Notes under the pieces: model-generated
Databases searched by the model: none
What the model was told of the DNA's origin: nothing
What the model saw: the letters and a program-made list of their open reading frames with translations, nothing else
NCBI RefSeq assembly: GCF_958295425.1
Contig: NC_081149.1
Span: forward strand, 23,483,964-23,547,963
Length of the DNA: 64,000 bases
Source: Solea solea
Lineage: Eukaryota > Chordata > Actinopteri > Pleuronectiformes > Soleidae
Direction of reading: 5' to 3'
Program-made: the position numbers and the translations under genes
Part shown: piece by piece, positions 53,708-64,000 of the stretch
How the letters are laid out: each line of letters begins with the position of its first letter
How positions within the stretch are numbered: position 1 is the stretch's first letter

Positions 53708-54554
53708 ATGTCCCTGAGAGCTGCGCTGAGAAACAAACACGCGGTGACAGGTACGTCTCGTACGTGTAGGAGCGTCCGCACAGGAAGATAAAGTCGTGCG
53801 CACAGATTTTCTGTGTGTTTGAGAAGTGACTGTGCCAGCTCAGTGTGACGTCACAGCTGCGGAGCTAGCAGTGCTAACGGTGCTAGCTGAGCTCTGCACT
53901 AACTGGACCAAAGGTCGCCTGGAAAACACTGCAGGGTCCTTAAGTGACCGTGTACGGTCATAGCTGACATGATATGTGGAGTAAACACCTAATATTTAGA
54001 CATTTTGCTGTATTGTCTTGCACTAGTTATTGTTTTTATTAGGTTTTTTTAAACTTTATGAAGACTTCATAATGTTTGCATAAGTATAATGCTAATCTCT
54101 ATGCATGTGTTAAATAACTTAGTTTTAAAAAAAAAGTTTAAGCCTCAAAATGTTTTGCCCACAAAGAAAGAATTTCTGTCTTTGTGGTTTATTTTTAATA
54201 GAAACCAGTAAGAGCTGAAACAATTACTCAATTATTCATCAATTTCTAAATTAACTAACCCTAGAAACCAGAAAATATTCCCATTTAAGATGCTGATCCC
54301 TAAAGTAGCCCATTAAATAATACATTGATTATTAAATAAGCAATTACTAACGGATTCATTGTTGCAGCTTCAATCTATTCTGGTAAGTAAAATTTGTTAA
54401 ATGTCGCTGGAGATACTGAACACTTCCTCATCATTGTTTTAGTTAATTTTAGGGATTGTTTTCTGATTATGACAGCATTTATCACTGAATGCTGAATGAT
54501 CAGAGAGATTTCTTTTTAAAGTGGATGCTTGCAGATTTCTTCACAGACACTGAC

Positions 54555-54603
<49 letters not shown>

Positions 54604-56554
54604 GTCTATTCTCTCAGTTGTCCTCCTGCAGCAGTCATGTCAGAGTGCGTGGCTCTCCTGTCCTCGTCACTCAGCAGAGGAAAAGCTCCACCACACCCAG
54701 GATCAAAGTGGAGTTTAACCAAAGCACTGGTAAAGCTAATCCTACACACACATGTATATATTGAATGATATTCGCACTATCCTGGACCATGCATCACACA
54801 CTGTGTCACAGCATTCCCTGCTTTCTAATTTCTAATACAGGTGTGGCGATAATGCACATGCAGAGTCCTCCTGTCAACAGCCTGAGTTTAGATTTCCTCA
54901 CTGAATTCTGTATCGGCGTGGAGAAGCTGGAGATGGACAAGAGTTGCCGAGGCCTCATCATCACCTCGGTACAGTGATATCACCTTGAGTGTGGCAGCAG
55001 AGCCTCTTCCAAGGGGTTGTAGGGAAAATACCAATTGAAGTGTGAATGTGTGGCCTTATTTCAGAGCCAGCCTAAGGTGTTCTCCGCTGGGCTGGACATC
55101 ATGGAGATGTATGGGAAAAGTCCAGAGCGCTGTGGAGAGTTCTGGAGAGCTGTTCAGGAGATGTGGCTGAAACTCTATGGCTCCAACATGGCCATTATAG
55201 CTGCAGTCAATGTAAGTGTAAAACAAAACCTCTCGTCCTGTGTCACATACAGTAGTGTTGGGCAGGTGACTGATGGCTGACAGACGTCACGATGCCACAT
55301 CCCCCAACACAACTTTAATTATCTTTGCTATCTTGTCAGTTTTTCATCGTCTCAATATCCTAATGCACGTTAGTGTAACTGGCAAATGGATTTTCTTAAA
55401 AACATCGCGTTGTCAATACACCATACTATTATGTTTTCATTTGAAAGCACTGCTTTCAGCAGTCATCTGCATCTCCCTCCTTACTAATACGTTTAAAAAC
55501 GTATTTCACATGACCATTAAGATGCAAGGTGCAACCCAGGAGTATTAAAACAAAAATAAACTTTGCAGTATGTATGCATTTTTAAACAAAAACCCAGCTT
55601 ATAGCTTTCTTTGTCACTCCCTTCACAGGGTTCCAGCCCAGCAGGAGGCTGTCTCATCGCCATGACAGCTGACTACAGAATTATGGCAGACAACCCTCGT
55701 TTCAGCATTGGCCTTAATGAGACTCAGCTCGGCATTGTAGCTCCTTTTTGGTAAGGAATCACGTGACATGTCCAATTATTGTGGCAGTGATGCTGGTCAA
55801 GAGTTGATCGTGACTGCTGCTGCCTGCAGGTTTAAGGACACTATGGTAAATACAGTGGGCCATCGGTGCTCAGAGATGGCACTGCAGATTGGACTACTTT
55901 ACAACCCTTCAGAGGCCCTCAGGATAGGACTGGTGGACCAGCTGGTACCTGAAGACCAAGTTCTCTCCACAGCCACACAGACTATGACCAAGTGGTTAGC
56001 CATTCCAGGTATGTTACACTTTATACAGTACTACAAAACCAGGAAGTGTACGTCATAACATACCAGAGCACATTAAATATTGGTCTCATTACATCATTGT
56101 AAAGGACAGTCCAGCCATCACTCTTATAATGGTCATATGTCTTATTAACTACAGCGTTTTTACATAACAACATGGAAAAAGTCTGATGCGATGTGTACCT
56201 GCAGTGTCTATAAAAATGTATGATTTGAATGCATATTGAGCCATAACTCAGATTTTGCTGTAAATTCCCCGTGAGAAGGACTTGGTCCTTTTGTAGAATT
56301 TGAAGCATCTCACACAGACTCTCGTGGATCTTTCCTTGATTTCGAGAAACGCAGAGTGAGTTAACAGCCGATGTGTTCACTCCACAGACCACGCCAGACA
56401 ACTCACCAAGACCATGATGAGGAAACCGACTATCGACAAGCTGACGTCCAGCAGAGAGACTGACATCCGTCACTTTGTCAGCTTCATCACCAAAGACTCC
56501 ATTCAGAAGTCGCTGGCCATGTATCTGGAGATGCTGAAGAAGAGAAAAGGCTAG
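53708..56554 (+). CDS. eci1: Enoyl-CoA delta isomerase 1, mitochondrial, complete, seven exons
   Basis: Moves the 3-double bond of unsaturated enoyl-CoA esters to the 2-trans position in mitochondrial beta-oxidation. Exons: 53708-53750, 54604-54729, 54841-54968, 55065-55211, 55629-55750, 55830-56008, 56388-56554. All phases agree and the product is 303 residues, as in human (about 302). Residues 1 to about 40 are basic and Ser-rich with few acidic residues, fitting a mitochondrial presequence. The crotonase fold follows: HMQSPPVNSLS, KVFSAGLDIMEM (oxyanion loop), GSSPAGG (149-155), and NETQLGIVAPFW, whose E179 is at the catalytic base position. The C-terminal helices run to LEMLKKRKG. The peroxisomal paralogue ECI2 is unlikely because there is no acyl-CoA-binding domain and no peroxisomal C-terminus. 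A poly(A) signal AATAAA lies at 57069-57074. Confidence 0.97.
53846..53853. promoter_or_regulatory. Perfect cAMP-response element in eci1 intron 1
   Basis: TGACGTCA lies about 100 bases after the first exon, in a GC-rich stretch near the likely transcription start. This position is typical for a CREB/ATF site, though function is not shown. Confidence 0.4.
54208..54375 (+). repeat. Short copy of the ATTAATCGA-type dispersed repeat
   Basis: In eci1 intron 1. GAAACAATTACTCAATTATT near the left and CTAACGGATTCATTGTTGCAG near the right pair as inverted ends. The inner GAAACCAGAAAATATTCCCA matches the repeats at 3855-4200 and 46325-46615. Confidence 0.5.
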
Positions 56555-57662
56555 AAGAGAGAGGGCAGCATATACAGTACAGCCTCACATGCACACGGTA
56601 GACTGTCGCTAGGGAGACTTAACCACCTCTGCCTTTAGTTCATCAGTTCATCTTCATAACAAAGGAGCATGTGTCCCACACACATTTACCTTACCTGGTG
56701 AAGTTAAGACATTCACAGAATAGATTAGTGCTAATGATAGTATTCTACTGTCTAAATGAAGTAGCTATGTTAAAAAATGAACCTAAGAAATCCCCCCAGT
56801 TTAATTTCATACTCCAGTAACTACGAAGACGGTAAATCATTTTGTAAATTGAGTGTGTAGCAGTTATGTATCTTTATCTCTTTACCGTTGGTGCTGTCAG
56901 ACTGTGTGTTTACCTTTAATGACAGTAAATGGTTTTCAACTTTTCACTGTTCTGTGTATGTATTTCACTGCAGCACAACAGTTACAGCACTACAACACAA
57001 TAAGGTGTTTTTTTGGAGTGGGAGTGTACTAGGTTCTTCTTAAGCATATGTTAAACAGCCTTCATTTGAATAAAGTAACACAGATTTAACATTCAAGGCA
57101 GGCAGTAATAGACCAGCAAGTGTCCTGCAAGCTAAAAATGCAGGTTTCTTCATAGACTTTGGTTTACGAAGTGACTCAAAGTCCAGTTTCCTGTCAGAAA
57201 AAGCTTAACATCTGAACTATATCTTAAGAATAATTCAAGTGAAGAAAATCCAATCTTCTTCAGTCTGTGGCTGCTTCTCGTGTCGTAGATGCTGAATTTG
57301 TGTAAGCAGCTCGTACCAGCCGACTCCAGAGTGTCACATTTAAGCTGTGCGTTAATAGTCATTGTTTGGGGAGAGTCTTTAAACAATTATTCTTTGTGTG
57401 TCTTCACTGTTTAAAGTGCCTGACTTTTCTGTACCTTTTTAAAAATCCTTGTCAAAAAGCCTTTGGCATCTCTACACTTGTTGTCTACGTTCACTTTTTT
57501 CAGCCCGTCTGCTTGTCGTGAATACATTAATCTGGTTGATGGGTTCAATGCTGTGATTAAAAACTTCTGTCAGATCATTTCCTTCACGTTATTTTAATCA
57601 CACTTTTTGTCCAAAAAGCAAGATTTGTTTGTTTTGTAGTTAGTCGGACCGCAGCAGTCCTG
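56555..57662. other. Convergent 3' ends of eci1 and dnase1
   Basis: The two stop codons are 1.1 kb apart and the genes face each other. The eci1 poly(A) signal is at 57069-57074. For dnase1 an ATTAAA on the minus strand at about 57597-57592 is a candidate. No other gene seen. Confidence 0.5.
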
Positions 57663-59340
57663 TCAAAGCAGCCTCACCTCCACGGGGAAATGGTCACTGA
57701 CAGCCAGTGCCTGAGTGAGCGAGAGAAAACGTGTGTCAAACAATTTGTTGTTCTAGTTTTAACACAATTAAACAGTTACTTATGTAGCAAGACATTCAAC
57801 AGGCAAAGTGCACAGATAAAAAGTACACTCAAAAGTCATACCATCTTACCAGAACATGACTTTGGTAGAAGTTCAAGTCGCTTTTTATGATGTCTTAAAG
57901 TATATGACATTTACTGCACTAAAATGTGCATAGTTTTCGTCCTTGTAAATTAATTTCATATAAAATCTTTTTGGATTCATATGAAGTGTATTTATTCGTT
58001 CTCTGCCAGCAATTTTGAAAGGTTCTATTTGAGACAATACTTTTACATACTACCTTTTCAAATCTTGCACCTACAAGTAATCCGTAATGCAAAAAACTAA
58101 ACACTAAAACAAAGCAAACTTGCTCTAAAAACAAATGAAAATGTAACTCATTTTAAAAACAAAAAGTCAAAACAAAATAAAAACTAATGACAAATCCCAA
58201 ACTTTTCTAACCTTGCATTATCACTTATTTTTATTATACCATGTGTTTTAATTGCAATATTTTTGAATATGTTTTTTAGAAAGAAAAAAATGCCTCCCAT
58301 AAAGTTATAATATTCTACTGATATTCTTTTTATAATCATGAATTAAAAATAAAACATTTTGGTTTTACTAACAATCTACTGCTGACCCTCAAACTACCGG
58401 ATTAACCATTTTTAAACCAGCAGGTTCAAAGTTTTTGTCTAATTAATCAGAGATTATAAAAGTTTCCGTTCTGAAAACTGATCTGGTTAAAAAAAGGTTT
58501 GAGGAAACACTGTATCTCAAACTGTCAACAACAGTCAACAGTGGATCTTAACTCGGCTGAGGGCGCCCTCTGCTGGCAGAGGAGAAGATTACGCCTCATA
58601 TTCCCCCATTTTCTAATTGTTATGAGGGTTTTTTTGATTTATGGCTAAAAGTCCACAAAGTGATGTGAGCCTCACATTATAGAATAACATGTGTGACAAT
58701 AGTTCACAGAATTTCAAAATAAAAATGTTTGTAAATAAAAAATAAAAGTCTGTTGTGGGGAAACTTTTGAGTTTGATAATCGCTATAAAAGTTATTCCCG
58801 AAATCGTGAAGAAACTGAAATGTTTTGTATTTTCTGCCACCACCAGGAGGCGCTGTTTTCAGTATTTTAAATTGATTATGCACTTACACAAACAAACATT
58901 AGGGCAGAATATTCCATTTTGGCGATAAAAAAACAACCCTCCTAATTAGACCTTTAAATGAACACTTCAGAATAAAAGTACAAAGTTAGTGATCGCAGCT
59001 GTATTAATGCTAAGCTAAGAGGCTTCTTACAGCAGCTTCATATTTACAGTATATGAAGCTGCGGCAATACAAAGCTATACTTTTTATAGTAAATGTGTTT
59101 GCCAGATATGAATTGGTATATTCCCAAAATATTTTAGCACTATTCATTGTTGTCAAGATGATTAAAATTGGAGTTTTTTCGTGGTTACATTTTTTTAATT
59201 TTACCAGATTGTAGCTGAGATTCAGGTCCATCATGTAGTCGTATATGTCAGCACTGCTTGGTTCTACTCCCCTCATCATGTCACTGGTGGCCACAATCCT
59301 GCACAAACGCACAATTAAAGGTGTGTGAAGATTGGGTCTG

Positions 59341-59380
<40 letters not shown>

Positions 59381-61914
59381 ACATACCTGTCATAAGGACA
59401 GTTGGTGTGTGACACTGTGGTGTCAGCCTCATTGGTGATCAGCCAGTGGAAACTCTTGTCAGTGAAAAGACGAATCTTCTGCCAGTCGGAGCCTGATACA
59501 TAATTGCACCCTGTGTTGAAGTCACCCAGCAGAATGATGTCCTACGGGGGGGATGGGGGTGAATGGGGGCGGGGGGACAGAGGGGATTCACATTCATTTG
59601 CCAAACAAATGTCCACTAAATCACTGATTGTGTGTCGACTTGAACAGAACATTCACATTTGTGTTCCAGCGAGAGCGGACGTCGTCCACCACGTCATAGA
59701 GAGCATCCGTTTCCTCCAGTGCAAAGTCTGGGGAGGTGTGCTGAGGGATCAGGGCAAAGTTCCTCACAGCTGCAGATCAGGGAGGAGAGAGAGGAGAGAG
59801 GAGAGAGGAGAGAGGGATGTTAGAAGGAGCAACATAGAGGAGTGGATTTGGCAGGTTTCAGAGATTGGGTTTATTCCATTAGATATGATGGAGTGCACTG
59901 TGGGCCAGGCTGTACCCATGGACTGTGCATTTTGTGAGGAACTGATCCTATTTATCCCTTGATTTATAACACCAGTTAACATTTTCTGAATCATTAGGTT
60001 CAGCTGTTTTACAATAGAATACAAAGTTGTAAGTTATGTTCCCATTTAAAGAGAGAACAGATGATAAACGGCAGCACATGAGTGGACACCAGTGTGATTG
60101 TTTGACGTCTCTGGAGTTTCAGAAACTGACAAAATTTGTTTTGCAACTGGAAAACGATGTCCATCTTTACAGTCAGTAAATGGGTTCTGTGGGTGAACAC
60201 TGTCAGCAGGGACTCAGCTTTGTTTTGAACTATTTCTTCTTCACAAACATCACAACTCTTGTTGCTATGCATTGTTTTTGGCCTCAATGTATAATGTGAT
60301 GAACTGCTTTGACTAGTTCACTGCTTCTCAGTGCACACAGTATAAGGACAATAACTGAGCGACCATTGTGGAAAAACTCTGTGCGTGTCACTTGTTACCA
60401 GTGTGATTGACAGCTTGTGTTGTTTGTTACCAGTGTGATTGGAGGAGAACATGACGACAAAAGGCTCTCTGATGAAGGTGTCCGTGCCACAGGGTTCACA
60501 GCCGTCGTCATAGGTGTAGCTGTTAGTCACAGACACTGTGTCCTCTCTGGAAAATAAAGATATTTATCACTTTTGTTTTTCTGTGCACAAAAAATAAACA
60601 TCTTTAGTTTGAGCAAATAATGTCAAAAAAATCAAAAGACATCGCTACTGATAATTGAGTAGATTTTTTGTGTAAACTCATATGTTTTTTTGGAAATACT
60701 GTATGCTACATTTTAAATCCAATCTGTGTAAAAAAAATGTTGACCTGAATTAAAAAATAAATAAATGATGAGGACAGGTGAAAGATGAGGACAGGTGAAG
60801 GATGAGGACAGGTAAATGATGAGGACAGGTGAATAATGAGGACAGGTGAATGATGAGGACAGGTAAATGATGAGGACAGGTGAATGATGAGGACAGGTAA
60901 ATGATGAGGACAGGTGAATGATGAGGACAGGTTAATGATGAGGACAGGTAAATGATGAGGACAGGTAAATGATGAGGACAGGCAAATGTTGAGTCGTTAA
61001 TGAAGGTCCCTGGTTGAGTGAGAAAGTTAAAGCATTTGTGACCTTTGACCCATTTTGACTGACACATTATGTGTTTCATATTTTATTTTGTCAGCACTTT
61101 CATTTGTAAAGGTTAATTAACGCAATTAATGTGATATTTGTGTTCCCTTGTCCTTTTTGCACGACACAAGAAAGAACTCCAACCTTGTTAAAAAAGTAAC
61201 TAAGTTACTTTTACTCTGACAAGCTACTTTTTTACTTTAACTTGAGTACATTTTAGACCAGTACTTTTACTTGTAAATACAATTTTTATCAAAAATAATG
61301 GTACTTTTACTGGAGTAGAATATTTCAGTACTCTGCCGCATGACTATTTCTAAGTATAGGCTCCTCTATAATGCCAGTTGTCACAGTATCACACGCACAT
61401 CATGCTTTTGCTTCTGTTTACCTGTAGAGGAACAGATAACGCTCTTTATAGGAGCTGCGGCCCAGAGGCTCACTCACGATGTGGCTGTACCTGACCCGAG
61501 GAGAACCTCTGGGAAACACAGAAGAAAAAAAAAAGCATCATATCATGATGTGTATTTACATGTGTGCACTAATATATATCATGTACATGTATGCTAACTT
61601 GTTGACATGCTCCATGAGTTTTTTGGTCGCTGACAGATCGTTGTCTCTGACCTCCTGGATCAAGATGATGTCATAGCGATGGACAATCTGTGAAACATGG
61701 AATGATTATGAGTATGATGAGATACAGTGACCATAGAAAGAACAGGGGATGTTATTTAAAAAGGTTTTTTGTCGACCGTGCTGATGAGGTTCATGAGAGT
61801 GCTGTTGGACGCTTTCTTGTCTCCATATGACTTGATGTTGAAGGCTCCCAGCAGCAGAGAGGTGGACACATGCAGCAGCGTCACAAAGAGACCCAAACTG
61901 CACAGTAAACGCAT
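57663..61914 (-). CDS. dnase1: Deoxyribonuclease I, secreted, complete, eight coding exons
   Basis: Secreted Ca/Mg-dependent endonuclease that degrades extracellular DNA. Exons from the 5' end: 61777-61914, 61599-61687, 61422-61508, 60431-60546, 59657-59769, 59387-59541, 59205-59298, 57663-57710. Phases agree and the product is 279 residues (human 282). Residues 1 to about 19 are a signal peptide. [12 protein letters not shown] starts the mature fold. Metal and catalytic positions visible are E58 in IQEVRD, the Glu in SYKERYLF, H154 in IPQH, D188 and N190 in GDFN, and D270-H271 in [10 protein letters not shown]. The DDGCEPCG pair (short disulphide) and the GCNYV/TNCPYDR cysteines are kept. 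These features and the lack of a C-terminal extension favour DNASE1 over the DNASE1L genes. The small last exon of 15 codons and a stop lies about 1.5 kb beyond the rest and is easily missed. The ATG is one base after a splice acceptor, so a non-coding first exon is expected. Confidence 0.95.
60764..60990. repeat. 17-base minisatellite in dnase1 intron 3
   Basis: About 13 tandem copies of AATGATGAGGACAGGTG with single-base variants, chiefly in the last base (G, A or T) and first bases. Copy number is likely to vary between individuals. Confidence 0.9.
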
Positions 61915-61945
61915 CCTGAGAGGACACACACATCACACATGTAGC

Positions 61946-62510
61946 CAGTGTTGTAATATTACAGAGTACTAATACTTTGTTACTGTACTTAAGTACAACA
62001 TTCACATATCTGTACTTTACTTTGTTATTTATATTTATTGTAACTTTTACTTTTACTCCACTACATTTCCTCTAACTGTCTTTGTAACTCGTTACTACCA
62101 AATAAAATCAGAAGAAGAAGAGTTGGTATTTATTTATGGTTTTTATGTAGAGCTTTTCTAGTCTTGATGAGCTGCTTTACTCTACAGTTCATCCATTCAT
62201 CCATTCATTCATCCATGCACACCTCTTTCATATTCATTCACACACTGCACCATGGGTTTAAGTGTCTTGCTCAAGGACACATAGACTAGCAGAGTCAGGA
62301 ATTTAACCCACAACCTTCCAGTTGAAAGACAACTCACCCTACAACTGAGTTACCTATAGCTTTAAATACTTTTACTTATACTTCTAAAAGTACATTTTGT
62401 ATCAGTAAAAGTACTAAAAGTACAATAAATGTCAAATACTTTAAGACTTTTACTTGAGCAAGGTTATAAAAAGTGACTTCAACTTCTACCAAAGTAATTT
62501 TTTGGTAACG
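61946..62510 (-). mobile_element. Inverted copy of the hAT-like plus SINE composite
   Basis: CAGTGTTGTAAT at 61946-61957 is the end shared with 33220-33231. The SINE part lies at about 62140-62345; in reverse it reads GGTTGTGGGTTAAATTCCTG and GTGTCCTTGAGCAAGACACT. AGTGACTTCAACTTCTACCA at about 62474-62493 matches the other end of the first copy in reverse. Located upstream of the dnase1 coding start, within its likely first intron. Confidence 0.6.
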
Positions 62511-62809
62511 TACTATTCTTTACGCTGGACTGTATGTAGCACAAAAAAAAAAACATTACAACAATTTAACAACGTTTCTACTTGATTTACAGAAATACTC
62601 ACTTCATATTTATACGTATAATTGAGCAATATACTCAGATTGTTAGTGATTAAACCAGTGTTTTAGTTTAATTAAACATTGTACATAACCAAGCAATAAC
62701 CAAGCAAAGATGGAAGAAGAAACATCGAAAGCTATTTAATCTAATCAATTTGACCAATTTCAAGCTTAATCTCATCACTTTTATAGACAATAAAAACAGT
62801 ATATGTTCC

Positions 62810-63030
62810 CTACCGCGGGTTGCCGGTGCCAATCCCAGCTGACATAGATGGCAAAAGGCGGCATCCCTTGCACACTTTACACTTATGGAGTGAATTGTCC
62901 AATTAACCTCTAACTAATAAACCCTTGCACACACACAGGGAGAACATGCACACAGAAAGGCCTGGACACAAACCAGCAACCTTCTTTTTGTGAGGCAACA
63001 GTGGAAGCCACGTGCACCACTGTGTGGCCC
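62810..63030 (-). mobile_element. Inverted SINE-like element, GGTTAGCACTCTTG family
   Basis: In reverse it reads GCCACACAGTGGTGCACGTG, then CACTGTTGCCTCACAAAAAG, AGGTTGCTGGTTTGTGTCC and TGTGTGCATGTTCTCCCTG, the same order as the element at 10974-11206. The stretch at 62815-62850 holds a second B-box-like segment in plus orientation. Confidence 0.5.
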
Positions 63031-63192
63031 ATGTCACATGTCTAATGTTTAACTATTGTTTTGACTCAGTGAACTCTTATCGTATCAGCGTATTTCAGTT
63101 CAAAAGACGTCCTCTTAGAATATCTCAAATGTATAAGTTGCAAAATCTAGAAATGAAAGAAGTGAGAGTAAGAGTCAGAGGTGCATAGCTAC

Positions 63193-63304
63193 CTGTGTCT
63201 GTGAGTCTGTATGAAAGAGGAGCAGGTCTGTTGTGAGCGGAGCACAGAGGCTCACTTTGTATGAATCCTGAGTTACTGAGAAGCATCCTGCGAGGTTTTT
63301 ATTT
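63193..63304 (-). promoter_or_regulatory. dnase1: Probable dnase1 promoter and non-coding first exon
   Basis: On the minus strand a TATA-like TAAATAAAAA (63304-63295) lies about 30 bases before a likely start near 63270. The exon would end at 63193 with the donor CAG-GTAGCT and join the acceptor at 61918-61916, directly before the ATG. Confidence 0.4.
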
Positions 63305-64000
63305 ACCTGTGAGTGCATGTGACACGGGGGAGGAGTGAAGAGGGGAGGTGTGACATGGATGCAGCGCGAGGTTTTTCAGGTATCAGCATGACAGCCGTGT
63401 TGACCTCGTTGACCTTGTCGGATTTGTAGACTCATCTTTGCTACTTTGTTAGGTACACCTGCTGAAACAGACATAACACGTATGACAAAGTAACATATTT
63501 AATCAGTTATATTATACACTGGTGTTTTGATCAAATATTACATTTAACCTGTATTTTATTCTTCATTTCTTCATGTGATGTTACATTTGTAGTGTATTTA
63601 GATATGTATCACATTTCTTACAAGTATAATAGAAATAAAATATTTTTATTATTGTAAGTTTGTCGTTGTACAATACTGGCTTTAAACATTTTAAATAATA
63701 ATAATGATAGTTGTGTAGATTAGGAACATGCAGTATAGGCTAACATTTCCCTTGCAGTCACAATATGACTAATTAAAGAGGACTTGAGTGTGTAAATGAT
63801 CAATAGAAGCTATTTTTAACACAGCGGCAGTGAGAAGCGTGACAGGTGGCAGAAATAGTTGATAAAGAGAGCAGCAGAGTTGGGTTAAGGTCATGTGTTG
63901 GAACAGTGCAGCTCTTTCTGTGCTGGTTTCTGTGCCATATCGCTGTCTCATCACACAAATCAACACTGACACTTGTGTTTTCTGACTGACTGAAGGAGAA
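63305..64000. other. Right flank, no gene seen
   Basis: AT-rich DNA beyond the dnase1 promoter. No open frame with recognisable content and no clear repeat. Confidence 0.5.

Noticed and set aside
56021..56473. 150-codon minus-strand frame over eci1 exons 6-7
   Set aside because: It overlaps the verified eci1 coding exon on the other strand and has no motif.

Overview
The window is vertebrate genomic DNA, and the protein matches and repeats point to a teleost fish, probably a percomorph. Genes are split into many short exons with GT-AG junctions. A FISNA-NACHT NLR gene with a B30.2 exon is present, which is typical of fish. The non-coding DNA is full of fish-type SINEs, hAT-like miniature elements, non-LTR retrotransposon pieces and dinucleotide repeats. 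No CRISPR, operon or prokaryotic feature is present. All gene calls are by reading translated exons; no database search was possible.

Layout. 200-289 (-) is the first coding exon of a gene that runs off the left edge, probably aldh16a1. It lies head to head with kat7 (820-18062, +), a complete 15-exon MYST histone acetyltransferase gene. About 6 kb of UTR and intergenic DNA follows. Then comes tac4 (24951-26883, -), a complete five-exon tachykinin precursor with two FxGLM-Gly peptides. kat7 and TAC4 are also neighbours in human. From 27 to 38 kb there is no convincing gene, only repeats and a 5'-truncated LINE. A PYD-FISNA-NACHT-LRR gene with a separate B30.2 exon occupies 38490-44173 (-). 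A LINE fragment lies between its last LRR exon and the B30.2 exon.

The right third holds three genes. At 47071-52288 (-) is a four-exon class A GPCR of the ghrelin/motilin receptor family, 645 residues long. It carries very large insertions in extracellular loops 2 and 3. eci1 (53708-56554, +) is a complete seven-exon mitochondrial enoyl-CoA isomerase gene. dnase1 (57663-61914, -) is a complete eight-coding-exon secreted DNase I gene. eci1 and dnase1 are tail to tail.

The genes are independent units, not a pathway. Only two arrangements suggest shared control: the aldh16a1/kat7 divergent promoter and the convergent eci1/dnase1 3' ends. The most unusual object is the receptor: most of its extra length lies in two low-complexity loops, and one of its introns is almost filled by a CCAA-type repeat. 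Reading frames were checked across every splice junction of kat7, tac4, the receptor, eci1 and dnase1, and all close. The NLR gene closes through its LRR exons but not into its B30.2 exon.
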